Positions 1-7,101 of a stretch of 64,000 nucleotides of DNA are shown piece by piece; within the stretch, counting starts at the first letter, position 1; every line of letters starts with the position of its first letter. Origin of the DNA: Propionivibrio dicarboxylicus (GTDB lineage Bacteria; Pseudomonadota; Gammaproteobacteria; Burkholderiales; Rhodocyclaceae); assembly GCF_900099695.1 (NCBI RefSeq), contig NZ_FNCY01000021.1, positions 1 through 64,000 on the forward strand. The letters are read 5' to 3'. The notes beneath the pieces are model-generated. The model did no database searches. It was given only the letters and a program-made list of their open reading frames with translations, and was not told the origin of the DNA. A program made the position numbers and the translations under genes.

Positions 1-617
1 CAGCGGGAGTGCGGATCGCTGAGCGAAATCTTGCGTGTAGCAGTTGCATTCGTTTCTTTATCAAGCGCCGTCAGGTACTCCCGCATTGGCCGGGTATCAA
101 TCTCGGCACGATCAAAGTCGCAGGGTTCTCCCGGCTGGACGCTGTGCTGATGACTTGCATTGGCAGCAATCAAGCTGGCATCGACCGCAAAGCCTTCCCC
201 CTTGACCAGACCAGATACCATGCAACGGCGTACCACCTCGTCAAATACCCAGCGGAATAAACCACTCTCACGAAACCGGCCATGCCGATTCTTCGAGAAT
301 GTCGAGTGGTCAGGTACGGAATCCTCCAAACCAAGGCGGCAGAACCAGCGGTAGGCAAGGTTCAGGTGCACTTCTTCGCACAGGCGGCGTTCGGAGCGGA
401 TGCCATAGCTGTAGCCAACGATGAGCATGCGGATCATCAGTTCGGGATCAACCGACGGGCGACCAGTGTGGCTGTAGTGCTCGGCCAGGTGCTGGCGCAA
501 TCCGCTCAGGTCGATGCAGGCATCAATACCACGCAACAGATGGCCAGCCGGCACATGATCTTCGAGATTGAACGCGTAGAACAACCGGTCTTGCCCGTTC
601 TTCTGTTGCCCCATCAT
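1..617 (-). mobile_element. IS transposase, 3' part cut by window edge
   Basis: The reading frame is open from the ATG at 617 down to base 1 and beyond. It encodes a transposase of the IS4/IS5/IS1182 kind with the InsH-type N-terminal domain (DUF772). Visible family motifs are GRPSVDPELMIRMLIVGYSY, RSERRLCEEV, LNLAYRWFCRLGLED and VPDHSTFSKNRHGRFRES, in the usual order over the first 110 or so residues. A DDE catalytic domain is expected beyond base 1 and cannot be seen. The enzyme would cut and move its own element. The terminus of the element on this side probably lies between 620 and 710 (a TTTCAACAGAATC-like end occurs near 685), but the other terminus is outside the window, so the exact boundary is not provable. 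Confidence 0.85.
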
Positions 618-880
618 CGCAGCACCCCACTACATACATGCTTATAGCATATTGTACCGGTGTCGCGTCATTTCGTGGAGTATTTCAACAGAATCGCCGA
701 GCACTTGCCCTTGAGCGGTCGCACTAAACGTCTGCTGGACTTCGAAACCTGCCACCAGTACAGGTTTGTGGCGAAGATCGGCTTTGGGTCGATTTCGACA
801 GTTAACGTGATAAGGAAGCGGATCTTTACCGAATGCCAGATGCCGCTAAACGATGTTAGCGACGACGCTAACCAATTCTT
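618..880. other. Non-coding gap with probable IS terminus
   Basis: These 263 bases separate the transposase start from the small ORF that ends at 881. A + strand frame of 74 codons exists (660-884), but it has no ribosome-binding site and no recognisable family. The stretch 664-690 (GTCATTTCGTGGAGTATTTC and following) resembles the end of an IS element. Nothing else was identified. Confidence 0.4.
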
Positions 881-1054
881 TTAGTTTTCGCCCTGCGACT
901 CTCGCCGTAGTTTCTCGGTGGCTTCCCGCTTCGCTATACGAGCCTCCATTTGGCGCAACAGAATCTCTTCGGCAATCAATTCTTTCAAATCTGGCTCATC
1001 CGACTCAGTCGGACTTACGTTCTCACCCTTTAAATTCTTTGTCTTCTTGTCCAT
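881..1054 (-). CDS. Small charged hypothetical protein (57 aa)
   Basis: A 57-residue frame starts at the ATG at 1054, preceded by a good ribosome-binding site (AGGGGGT) at a normal distance, and overlaps the 3' end of the upstream gene by 32 bases. The product is very rich in Lys, Glu and Arg. From about residue 25 it reads as a single amphipathic helix (LIAEEILLRQMEARIAKREA), so a short coiled coil is likely. No family was recognised. The overlap suggests co-translation with the zinc-ribbon protein upstream and perhaps a joint function; that is inference. Confidence 0.55.
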   Translation of the reverse strand: MDKKTKNLKGENVSPTESDEPDLKELIAEEILLRQMEARIAKREATEKLRRESQGEN

Positions 1055-1775
1055 TATCACCCCCTAGCATGTTCGACCGCAGGTAATCGGACTCTTGAAT
1101 TACACACACCCGAGAATCCTTTACCGCAATCTTCTTGGCGATTATTTCCAAGCCCGTCGTGTTCTGGTCGACCCGTTCTAGCACAAGACGGGATTCATCA
1201 AACCGACCTAGTTCTCTCAGAATTTCAACGGTTTCGATGGTCGGCGCACCTTCATCTATCGACAGTTCAAGCAATCGAAGCAAATTGTTTTCTTCGTGAG
1301 TGTCGATGATGGCCCTAGAAACCGAATGAACCGCCCGCCTTTCGCTCCTATCGCGGTCGTTGAGTTTCCACCAAAGAAGGCGACGATGACGTTGCTCCAT
1401 TGCCTTTGTTACATCACGGCTCATGGTTTCGATACCGACAACGATGGCATCAATATCAGGTGGCTCTATGGGAAATGCCCGGCGCCAATTTTCGGAAATC
1501 TCCGGAGGTTCGTTGGCACCAAACAGGCGAGCGAACCACCCTGGACGTTTCTGCGTCTCGTAAGGCATATCCCCGACATAGGCGGCATCTTCGAGCCAGA
1601 ACACGCCGTGGCATGACCAGCAGCGCGTAAACAATGTCCCGCCTAACCAACTTGATGCGTACCCGTCTGACCAACGCGTCAGGCCGCCGGTACTGAACGA
1701 AGAAACCCCCTTCTTCACCGCCAATTGTTGGCAGTGAGGACAAGCAATTATTGAAGGAGTCGCCAACCGAGTCAT
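1023..1775 (-). CDS. Hypothetical zinc-ribbon protein (250 aa)
   Basis: Unknown protein of about 250 residues. Two Cys pairs in the first 60 residues, CPHC (near residue 12) and CWSC (near residue 53), look like a split zinc ribbon. The centre is basic and Trp-rich, and the last 100 residues are helical and Leu/Glu-rich, perhaps a tetratricopeptide-like or dimerisation region (LLRLLELSIDEGAPTIETVE). The ATG at 1775 is preferred over the TTG at 1781 because the GGGAT Shine-Dalgarno fits it better. It overlaps a 57-aa ORF at its 3' end. The family was not recognised; the accessory setting and lower GC suggest acquired DNA. Confidence 0.65.
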   Translation of the reverse strand: MTRLATPSIIACPHCQQLAVKKGVSSFSTGGLTRWSDGYASSWLGGTLFTRCWSCHGVFWLEDAAYVGDMPYETQKRPGWFARLFGANEPPEISENWRRAFPIEPPDIDAIVVGIETMSRDVTKAMEQRHRRLLWWKLNDRDRSERRAVHSVSRAIIDTHEENNLLRLLELSIDEGAPTIETVEILRELGRFDESRLVLERVDQNTTGLEIIAKKIAVKDSRVCVIQESDYLRSNMLGGDNGQEDKEFKG

Positions 1776-1988
1776 TGCCAAATCCCTTCGCGCATATTTC
1801 TGCCCGACACCGATAACATCGACTTAAATCAACGCTAATAAAAATTAACGCCAACAAAACAACGTCTTACGCTCCACAAAACGTCGAAACCCGCGCATTC
1901 AACATCATTCTCGCGACAGATACCCGTAAGAGTATCGTTACCCTATTCCGGCCCCATTAACCGCAATTACTTACGAAGGAGATGACCC

Positions 1989-2135
1989 ATGAACATGGCT
2001 GAACTGACGGCACAGGAGCGTTTTGTTGTTTTAGCACTGCGAGAGGCAAACGCCAAGACCAAGACTCAAATGTTGAAAAACGCAGCGAAGGTTATAAGCG
2101 AGAAAGCCCGTTTGAACGGCGCAGTGCAATCCTAA
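1989..2135 (+). CDS. Small hypothetical protein (48 aa)
   Basis: A 48-codon frame begins with an ATG 8 bases after a strong AAGGAG box (1974-1980). It encodes a helical, Ala/Lys-rich peptide (begins MNMAELTAQERFVVLALREA). A stem-like run follows but no clear terminator. No family was recognised. The strong ribosome-binding site and clean start are the main evidence that it is real. Confidence 0.5.
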   Translation: MNMAELTAQERFVVLALREANAKTKTQMLKNAAKVISEKARLNGAVQS

Positions 2136-2168
2136 GCACACTGCGCTATCAATAGGCGCCGAATCCGA

Positions 2169-2444
2169 TCAGATACATTGGAATTGGATTTCGGCACCAG
2201 CGGAAGACGTGTAGGCCGCTGCGTCTTGTGATGACTGCCCAAGGATTTCCATCTTCTTGCCCTTGGCTTTGCAAAACTCGGCTGCTTCCTTAAACATTTC
2301 TACCTTCACCGTAGCGCCCGACCAAGACATCCAGTCTTGCTTGGCATACATGTAATGGTTCGGGTTGATTTCGGTAATACCGGTGTTCGGCGCCGCACAT
2401 CCAAACAACACGAAGGCAGAGGTAATAACAACTAGATTGCGCAT
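2169..2444 (-). CDS. Small putative lipoprotein (91 aa)
   Basis: The N-terminus MRNLVVITSAFVLFGCAAPN is a textbook lipoprotein signal with lipobox LFGC; the Cys at about residue 16 would be lipidated. The mature part is about 75 residues and contains a motif with two further Cys residues (EFCKAKGKKM and the C-terminal FQCI), which may form a disulphide in the periplasm. Similar small YecR-like or unknown-function lipoproteins occur in many proteobacteria, but no specific family can be named. The upstream region carries GGGAGA as a ribosome-binding site. Confidence 0.65.
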   Translation of the reverse strand: MRNLVVITSAFVLFGCAAPNTGITEINPNHYMYAKQDWMSWSGATVKVEMFKEAAEFCKAKGKKMEILGQSSQDAAAYTSSAGAEIQFQCI

Positions 2445-2592
2445 GATTTCTCCCGATGAGTGACTAGTCAGTAGTAGATAAATCTCTGTTCATCCCATAA
2501 CAGAGCCAATAAACAGCACTAGGCCGACCACGATAGCTGCGTTCGCATTAATCCTGTCGCTGTCGCGTCCAGCCCTGATATATGGCAAATCA

Positions 2593-2724
2593 TCACGAGA
2601 TGAGATTGTTCTCTGCCATTGAGTTCACACACCTGCTATATCGCTTATTCGCTTCGTCACGCCGCATGATTCCGTAGAAAATGCACGCCCCACCAATGGC
2701 ACAAAATAAGAATTTACTGAACAT
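2593..2724 (-). CDS. Small membrane peptide (43 aa)
   Basis: A 43-codon frame starts with an ATG preceded by AGAGGTGG, a strong ribosome-binding site. Residues 3-19 (SKFLFCAIGGACIFYGI) form a hydrophobic segment long enough to cross or sit in the membrane, and the rest is polar and positively charged (MRRDEANKRYSR), fitting an N-out/C-in topology. No family was recognised. It could be a toxin-like or regulatory micropeptide, but nothing in the flanks supports a specific role. Confidence 0.45.
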   Translation of the reverse strand: MFSKFLFCAIGGACIFYGIMRRDEANKRYSRCVNSMAENNLIS

Positions 2725-2846
2725 GCAACCACCTCTTTATGCTATGAACATTTACCATGAGGTTACGACCTTATCATATTCATACCGCAGTATGAAGACT
2801 ATATTTAGGTGAACGCGCCAAATTCCTCCGCTTTCAGGAGGAACAT

Positions 2847-3080
2847 TTGGAACAAGCAAAAGCATTCGGGATCGTGTTAAGGCGCTTTCGCAGACAGGCC
2901 AACTTGACGCAAGAGCAACTTGGCTTTGAAGCCGATTTGCAGCGTGTTTACGTCAGTGCCTTGGAGCTAGGCCAGAAGATGCCCTCGCTTGCAACAATTT
3001 TCAAACTCGCGAAAGCCTTGCGTTGTTCCGCAAGTGATTTAGTAGCTGAGGTCGAAGCCGAACTTAGAAACCCAGACTAG
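2847..3080 (+). CDS. XRE-family HTH regulator (77 aa)
   Basis: A single Cro/C1-type helix-turn-helix domain fills the protein (LRRFRRQANLTQEQLGFEAD then RVYVSALELGQKMPSLATIF), with no extra sensor domain. The start is TTG at 2847, seven bases after a perfect AGGAGG (2837-2842), which makes the unusual start codon credible. Small stand-alone regulators of this kind control mobile or defence islands. It is divergent from the 43-aa membrane peptide and reads toward the pRha array, which lies on the opposite strand. Confidence 0.75.
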   Translation: MEQAKAFGIVLRRFRRQANLTQEQLGFEADLQRVYVSALELGQKMPSLATIFKLAKALRCSASDLVAEVEAELRNPD

Positions 3081-3138
3081 GGTTTTCGTCGGTTTCAGTG
3101 CAACCTCCGTAAGGTTTCGCCCCGCTTACCAGTTCCGT

Positions 3139-3366
3139 TCACCGCTTGTTAATGGCATGCCGACGAACAACGTCGTATTCGGTAACAAGCGTCAGCGTCA
3201 AGTCTTTGGGCAGATTGAAACAAGGTAGTTTTCGCCCGGTGCTGTCTTTGTACTGAGCCGAAAACTCGGCTGAGTCAATATCAAGCTGATCAAGCATTGT
3301 TCTAATGTCAAAAAGAACATGACGATGTTCTTTTCCCGTGAGTTCCGCGACTTCGCGACTACTCAT
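3139..3366 (-). pseudogene. pRha-type unit C (partial antirepressor domain)
   Basis: This frame encodes one copy of the Rha/pRha N-terminal domain: VAELTGKEHRHVLFDIRTML, then AEFSAQYKDSTGR and LPKDLTLTLVTEYDVVRRHA. Full-length Rha proteins are phage regulators with this domain followed by a DNA-binding or antirepressor C-terminus. Here the unit stops at AINKR, just before the usual RWxELE, and has no C-terminal domain. It is the last of at least three to four consecutive units between 3139 and 3945, so it is either a cassette or a decayed duplicate rather than a working gene. Confidence 0.6.
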
Positions 3367-3384
3367 AGTCAGCGGTTCTGCTTG

Positions 3385-3618
3385 CTAGTGCCTCACGTCG
3401 TATCTGGTTGCGAACGCCAGCGCCAAGTCTTCTGGCAAGCAAAACTCTTCTTGCATCCGGCCACTGCTGTCTTTGTAATCGGCTGAAAACTCAGCCGATT
3501 GAATATCAAGCCCAGAAAGCATGTTGCGAACGTCAAACATGACGTGCTTGCGCTGTTTGCCGCATTGATCCGTTTTTGGGCAATTAAACACACTACCAAT
3601 CTGGCAAAGATTACACAT
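3385..3618 (-). pseudogene. pRha-type unit B (partial antirepressor domain)
   Basis: Second unit of the array. The conserved core HVMFDVRNMLSGLDIQSAEF, ADYKDSSGR and LPEDLALAFATRYDV aligns with the neighbouring units. The N-terminal part (CNLCQIGSVFNCPKTDQCGK) replaces the normal SSREVAELTGK start and looks like out-of-place sequence, and the unit ends early at YDVRH. Unit B overlaps unit A by eight bases. A fusion or a silent donor cassette is possible; independent function is unlikely. Confidence 0.55.
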
Positions 3619-3945
3619 ATGTCAAAGATTCCAGTTCCATCCACCGCTTGTTGATGGCGTGCCGGCGTTTAACGTCGTATCCCGTTACCAGCGTTAGGGT
3701 CAGGTCTTTCGGGAGAAGGAATTCCCTCGTATAACCACGAGAATCGTAGAACTCTTGGACATGGCTCAAATCTGAGCCATCTTTTCTGAGTTCATCGAGC
3801 ATTACGCGGATAAGGTCTTTCGGGAGATTGAACACTTCCTCTTCCCTGAAACCTCCGCGCAGCATCGGAACTTTCATGTAGGCTGAAAACTAAGCCTACA
3901 TCAATCCAAGGCGATCCAGCATCTTGCGAGTATCTGCAACCGGGG
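3611..3945 (-). pseudogene. pRha-type unit A with a broken unit D upstream
   Basis: The 88-codon frame 3611-3877 contains one near-complete pRha core (IRVMLDELRKDGSDLSHVQE, FLLPKDLTLTLVTGYDVKRR, AINKRWMELESL) preceded directly by the end of another copy (EEEVFNLPKDL). Upstream, 3878-3945 still reads ADTRKMLDRLGLM, then two stops, then FSAYM in the same frame, i.e. the first half of that extra copy interrupted by nonsense codons. This is therefore a tandem array in decay. The strand and spacing match units B and C. Confidence 0.55.
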
Positions 3946-3955
3946 AATAGAAGAA

Positions 3956-3990
3956 CGCCCCGAACCATTCAAATACGAATGGCCGGGGCG
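3956..3990 (-). terminator. Rho-independent terminator
   Basis: CGCCCCG and CCATTC arms pair with GAATGG and CGGGGCG around a short AAATAC loop. On the - strand the stem is followed by a T-rich run (TTCTTCT). It lies 15 bases beyond the stop of the gene at 4005-4211 and would end that transcript before the pRha array. Confidence 0.7.
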
Positions 3991-4004
3991 CATATTTTGG
4001 CTAA

Positions 4005-4211
4005 TCAAGCGGTGACATTGATGGTCTTGCCAACAACCTGGCCGTTTAGATTAACGGTAGGCGCTTTGGCAACGGACGCCGCAGCACTACCATCATCCTT
4101 GTCCCCGTCATTTTCAGCCTCACGACGAACAGGCTGAGCAGAAGCAAAATTGGACTGCTGCTGAAGAGTTGCCAAAGAGACAGAACTTGAGCCAATTGAA
4201 CCAACAGACAT
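4005..4211 (-). CDS. Small Ser/Ala-rich hypothetical protein (68 aa)
   Basis: The ATG at 4211 has a GGAG box six bases upstream, so this start is preferred to the one at 4262. The product begins MSVGSIGSSSVSLATLQQQS, continues with a strongly acidic stretch (AENDGDKDDG) and ends with LNGQVVGKTINVTA. The shape recalls small secreted or motility-associated proteins of unknown function in betaproteobacteria, but no family can be assigned. It has its own terminator downstream, which supports it being an independently expressed gene. Confidence 0.6.
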   Translation of the reverse strand: MSVGSIGSSSVSLATLQQQSNFASAQPVRREAENDGDKDDGSAAASVAKAPTVNLNGQVVGKTINVTA

Positions 4212-4313
4212 GTGATGCTCCTTGAAGACACAGGTAGCAGTATGGGTACCCATCTGTATCAACGGCAGACAACCCAGAACCTTAATGTTTCTCTAATATA
4301 AGAATAATCCGAT

Positions 4314-4586
4314 TTGATGAACTGTTTCCCGGCGATGCATCCGAAGGCGCTTGATCGTCTGGACTCAGATGAAAAAGCCCTGATTTCAATTCAGGGCATA
4401 TCTCGCGGGAATGATCGGGTGAATGTCGTCAATGAGTCCGGTCTGTATTCGCTGATTATGGGGAGCCGCAAGCCGTCGGCGAAACGGTTCAAGAAGTGGT
4501 TTACTGCGGAAGTTCTGCCGTCAATCCGGAAGACCGGAGGATATGGTCGTCTCGATCCGATTCAAGCACTGAACGACCCGACTTAG
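4314..4586 (+). pseudogene. BRO-N domain remnant
   Basis: The reading frame matches the second half of a BRO-N domain: ALDRLDSDEKALISIQGISR, then VVNESGLYSLIMGSRKPSAK, FKKWFTAEVLPSIRKTGGYG. BRO-N proteins are phage or virus regulators. The first half of the domain (the usual WFVAKDV part) is missing and there is no ribosome-binding site at the TTG/ATG candidates near 4314, so this is most likely a 5'-truncated remnant. It sits just outside the left end of the Mu-like prophage and could be debris of an older prophage together with the pRha array. Confidence 0.6.
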
Positions 4587-4677
4587 ATGTATCCAGTTTT
4601 GGATTCATCTACCGCGACTCGATGACGTGGTAGAACTTCATCACGGAGGCGCAACAGAAAATTGGAATTCACCAACA

Positions 4678-5076
4678 TTAATCCAATGTCTGCTCCACGA
4701 CTGCATTGGTGTGGGGAGGTGATTGATTTGGCACTGCCTCAAGGGCAGGGAGAAAATCGCGCGGCCCCTTATATTTCAAGGCGGCCAGCCAAAACAAGGG
4801 CAAAAAAACGTGCCCCGGAATTTTGCACAAAACCGGTCCATTTTTGGTCAAAATTGCGCGAAATTTGGCACTAACTAGTATAAAAACGATCAGGAATAAA
4901 CAGAGGCCGGCGGCAAGCTCATTCGCGGCCTGCGTTTGTTGATGATGCAAAGACCCCGCGACACCAGTCACAGCCTTCATTCTTAAAGGCCCTGGATCGT
5001 CATCTATTTTGTCCTGTTGAGACCGCCATGCTATCTGCGATATTGCAGATAGCCATTTGTATTCTTGTTGTTCCAT
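4678..5076 (-). CDS. Possible small membrane protein at prophage left end
   Basis: An open frame begins at ATG 5106 or 5076 and includes one clear hydrophobic segment (LAAGLCLFLIVFILV) after a polar N-terminal half (MEQQEYKWLSAISQIAWRSQ). The frame then runs on through the transposase-binding end repeats at about 4.80-4.87 kb and out of the prophage to 4678, so the C-terminal third cannot be phage-specific. No good ribosome-binding site is seen. It may be a real small gene with an accidental tail, or chance; confidence is low. Confidence 0.3.
   Translation of the reverse strand: MEQQEYKWLSAISQIAWRSQQDKIDDDPGPLRMKAVTGVAGSLHHQQTQAANELAAGLCLFLIVFILVSAKFRAILTKNGPVLCKIPGHVFLPLFWLAALKYKGPRDFLPALEAVPNQSPPHTNAVVEQTLD
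4804..4871 (+). repeat. Left prophage end: transposase-binding repeats
   Basis: The box TTGCGCGAAATTTGGCAC at 4854-4871 is repeated in inverted orientation near the other end of the phage region (41957-41974) with 16 of 18 positions equal. A second, weaker box (TTTTGCACAAAACC) lies at 4820-4833. Transposable phages carry such inverted sites at both ends for binding of the MuA-type transposase. The exact terminal nucleotide and target duplication could not be fixed. Confidence 0.6.
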
Positions 5077-5138
5077 GCTCCCTCTGAGCCAGAGAGCATG
5101 CCACAACCATATATTCCAAACAACTACTTGAGGCGGAA

Positions 5139-5690
5139 TTAGGATGCTTTAGCCATCCGCCCAGGGCCAATACCCGTCGGGGTAATAAGATCTTCTTCTA
5201 TGCACCGTTGATACAGACTCGCTGTATGAGCGGCAAGCTTTTCAGGTGGTGCATCCGGAGCGATCTTTAACGCGCCCTCAAGGATGGCCGCCAGGGCTTT
5301 GATATTGATCTGTTGAGCTTTGGCGGGGTGGCACTCATCCATAACAATGAGACCGGGAATTGGTGCACCGGCGACCTCCAGGCTGTCTCCGCAGCTTGCC
5401 GTTTTCTCTCCAGCAAGATCGGCCAACAGCATCGGGCCTTCTCCAGTAAGAAGCCAGTTAGCGTTAATTCCGAGTTTTATCATCCCAGAAATAACATCCC
5501 CCCCTGGGACTCGGTTACGTACCTCGTTCTCTTGGATCCCTCGTTTTGAAACACCAATAGCTTTTGCTAGGCCGTCTTGCGTTAGACCAAGCGCACCTCT
5601 GGCCGCCTTCATACGCCGGCCGATATCTCCATTATTTTGGTTGTCGACGTTACTGACACCGTCGACAACTTTGTCGACAACCTTGGTCAT
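5139..5690 (-). CDS. Prophage repressor, XRE family
   Basis: This is the likely lysogeny repressor. An XRE helix-turn-helix (IGRRMKAARGALGLTQDGLA, then KAIGVSKRGIQENEVRNRVP) is followed by the usual INANWLLTGEGPMLL segment of phage C-type repressors. The C-terminal 80 residues are helical (INIKALAAILEGALKIAPDA) and probably mediate oligomerisation; no LexA-like protease motif is visible. The ATG at 5690 is used here; a longer frame reaches 5735. It is transcribed away from the divergent ner gene. Its first residues (TKVVDKVVDGVSNVDN) are encoded by the repeated GTCGAC sites described separately, so the true start may lie downstream at the Met near residue 27. Confidence 0.8.
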   Translation of the reverse strand: MTKVVDKVVDGVSNVDNQNNGDIGRRMKAARGALGLTQDGLAKAIGVSKRGIQENEVRNRVPGGDVISGMIKLGINANWLLTGEGPMLLADLAGEKTASCGDSLEVAGAPIPGLIVMDECHPAKAQQINIKALAAILEGALKIAPDAPPEKLAAHTASLYQRCIEEDLITPTGIGPGRMAKAS

Positions 5691-5773
5691 TGGTTGTCGA
5701 CGCCTGTAGATATTTGATAAATAAACAAAATACACATTTTATTGTGTCACCTGAGAAAAAATTCGTCGACAAC
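5640..5773. promoter_or_regulatory. Array of five GTTGTCGAC operator-like sites
   Basis: The nonamer GTTGTCGAC or its complement GTCGACAAC occurs at 5640-5648, 5661-5669, 5673-5681, 5693-5701 and 5765-5773, in both orientations, across the start of the repressor gene and into the repressor/ner intergenic region. Clusters like this are typical operators of transposable-phage repressors. Binding would block both the divergent early promoter and the repressor gene itself. Confidence 0.6.
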
Positions 5774-5861
5774 CAAATAAAGCACTGTCAATTGTGTTGA
5801 CGTAGCACAAAATAATGTGTTCAAATGCCATTCATCGCGCAACGACCAAGAGGCGTAAAAG

Positions 5862-6185
5862 ATGGCAATCAACACCGCTAAAAAAACCAGTCGAGAGGAC
5901 TGGCACCCAGCAAAAGTAAAAATGGAACTGCACATGCGCGGCATCACCCTTTCCGGGTTGGCCGAGGCGCATGGATTGAACAGCTCCTCGACGCTTTCTG
6001 CTGCCTTAACGCGCAGCTACCCGGCCAACGAAAAGCGGATCGCCGACGCTATTGGCGTTCATCCCAAGGAAATCTGGCCTTCACGCTATAACGAAGACGG
6101 CACCCGCAAACCGCAGGGATTCCGTGCCATTCAGTCTACCGCAGCTGATATAGCGCGCAATGGTTATTTGTGCAAGGCAGCATAG
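5862..6185 (+). CDS. ner: Ner-like winged-helix early regulator
   Basis: First gene of the phage early operon, 107 aa. The sequence DWHPAKVKMELHMRGITLSG, then LAEAHGLNSSSTLSAALTRS and IGVHPKEIWPSRYNEDG is characteristic of the Ner/SfsB (Nlp) family. In phage Mu, Ner dampens transcription from the early and repressor promoters during lytic growth. It is divergent from the repressor, separated by a 172-base region that carries one of the five operator sites and should hold both promoters. The start follows AGGCG. The C-terminal 35 residues beyond the Ner core are family-variable. Confidence 0.85.
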   Translation: MAINTAKKTSREDWHPAKVKMELHMRGITLSGLAEAHGLNSSSTLSAALTRSYPANEKRIADAIGVHPKEIWPSRYNEDGTRKPQGFRAIQSTAADIARNGYLCKAA

Positions 6186-6187
6186 AC

Positions 6188-6625
6188 ATGAGACGCCACC
6201 AAGACACAGCCACCCTGGACCTCTTTGAGGTTCCGGTACCAACCGCCCCCATCCCCGGTGCATTGAACTTCAGTCACCAGCTTCGCCGGCTTCTCTCTGA
6301 TCTGCTGAAGACCTGCCCGCACTCCCGGGAAATCGTCGCGGCCCGCATGAGCGAGCTAACGGGAGAGGCGGTCACCAAGCACCAACTCGACTCCTGGACA
6401 GCGGAGAGTCGCGAAGCCTGGCGCTTCCCCTTGGAATACCTCCCCGCCTTTGAAGTCGCCGTCGAAACGACCAGCCTGATTGCCTGGGTTTCCAGCGTGC
6501 GCGGAGGAAAGATCCTGATGGGCAAGGAAGCCCTGGACGCCGAGATCGGAAAGCTGGAGCGGCTCAAGGAAGACGCCGCTCGGAAGATCAAACAGCTCAA
6601 ACATGCCATGGGAGAGATGGGATGA
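6188..6625 (+). CDS. Conserved transposable-phage early protein (145 aa)
   Basis: The start ATG at 6188 lies two bases beyond the ner stop. The core (LSDLLKTCPHSREIVAARMS, ELTGEAVTKHQLDSWTAESR, FPLEYLPAFEVAVETTSLIA) is typical of an early protein kept between ner and the transposase in BcepMu/B3-type phages. It has a helix-turn-helix-like arrangement, and the last 45 residues are a basic-acidic helix (EIGKLERLKEDAARKIKQLK). The function is not established; a role in transposition control is inference. Confidence 0.75.
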   Translation: MRRHQDTATLDLFEVPVPTAPIPGALNFSHQLRRLLSDLLKTCPHSREIVAARMSELTGEAVTKHQLDSWTAESREAWRFPLEYLPAFEVAVETTSLIAWVSSVRGGKILMGKEALDAEIGKLERLKEDAARKIKQLKHAMGEMG

Positions 6626-6867
6626 GCGAGTTTCCTTCTGTTCCCAACCTCCATTATGAGACACCGAGTCTGCCGGATGAAGAGGCGAATCTGAGCGCTC
6701 TCATACTGTTGCGCCAATTCGATGGCATGCCAACCCCGATCGTCAGGCAGGTGCTCAGGAAAGCCCTGTTTTGGCTCGACGCTGTAACCACGCTGGATTG
6801 CAGCGCGGCTACCGAGTATTCGAAAGCCGTTGAAGGATGGAAGCGCGATCCCGCTGAATCTCCCTAA
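6622..6867 (+). CDS. Hypothetical early phage protein (81 aa)
   Basis: The ATG overlaps the previous stop (ATGA), a mark of translational coupling in this operon. The 81-residue product is acidic at the N-terminus, then helical (ILLRQFDGMPTPIVRQVLRK). No family was recognised. Its 3' end overlaps the opposite-strand gene at 6809-7003 by 59 bases. Confidence 0.6.
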   Translation: MSEFPSVPNLHYETPSLPDEEANLSALILLRQFDGMPTPIVRQVLRKALFWLDAVTTLDCSAATEYSKAVEGWKRDPAESP

Positions 6868-7003
6868 TGGCATCGCCAACAAAATGATCGGTACTGGAAT
6901 GCCTGCTATCTCCCATGTTCTTGCTGATTTCGATGGTCTTTGCCAGCGTCAATACCTGGGCGACGAGCAGGGTGCGCAGCAACTCATTTGTGTCGTTTTC
7001 CAT
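6809..7003 (-). CDS. Small opposite-strand protein in the early operon (64 aa)
   Basis: This frame runs against the early operon. The ATG at 7003 has a GGAG box eight bases upstream, and the product MENDTNELLRTLLVAQVLTL, then AKTIEISKN and FVGDAIREIQRDRASILQRL has the look of a genuine short helical protein with normal codon use. The + strand alternative (6830-7105) has no ribosome-binding site and a poor composition. Function is unknown; an antisense or regulatory peptide against transposase expression is one possibility. Confidence 0.55.
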   Translation of the reverse strand: MENDTNELLRTLLVAQVLTLAKTIEISKNMGDSRHSSTDHFVGDAIREIQRDRASILQRLSNTR

Positions 7004-7101
7004 GAGGCGTCTCCTATGAAGTTGATGGATATGCAAGTTGGTAGCCTGCATAACCATTCTAATGGAATGGTGGGGCGCCTCTCCCAACAAGGTGTGCAGT
7101 C

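Noticed and set aside
9-647. + strand frames of 83 and 121 codons at the left edge
   Set aside because: They are the complement of the transposase, whose - strand reading matches a known family.
660-884. A 74-codon + strand frame next to the IS element
   Set aside because: No ribosome-binding site, no recognisable domain, and it covers the probable IS terminus.
4662-4874. A 70-codon + strand frame across the left prophage end
   Set aside because: It starts at a TTG without a ribosome-binding site and runs through the end repeats, so its sequence is set by transposase sites rather than by coding.
5797-5830. Possible early promoter TTGACG with an AATAAT-like box
   Set aside because: Spacing is too short for a standard -35/-10 pair, so no promoter was annotated.
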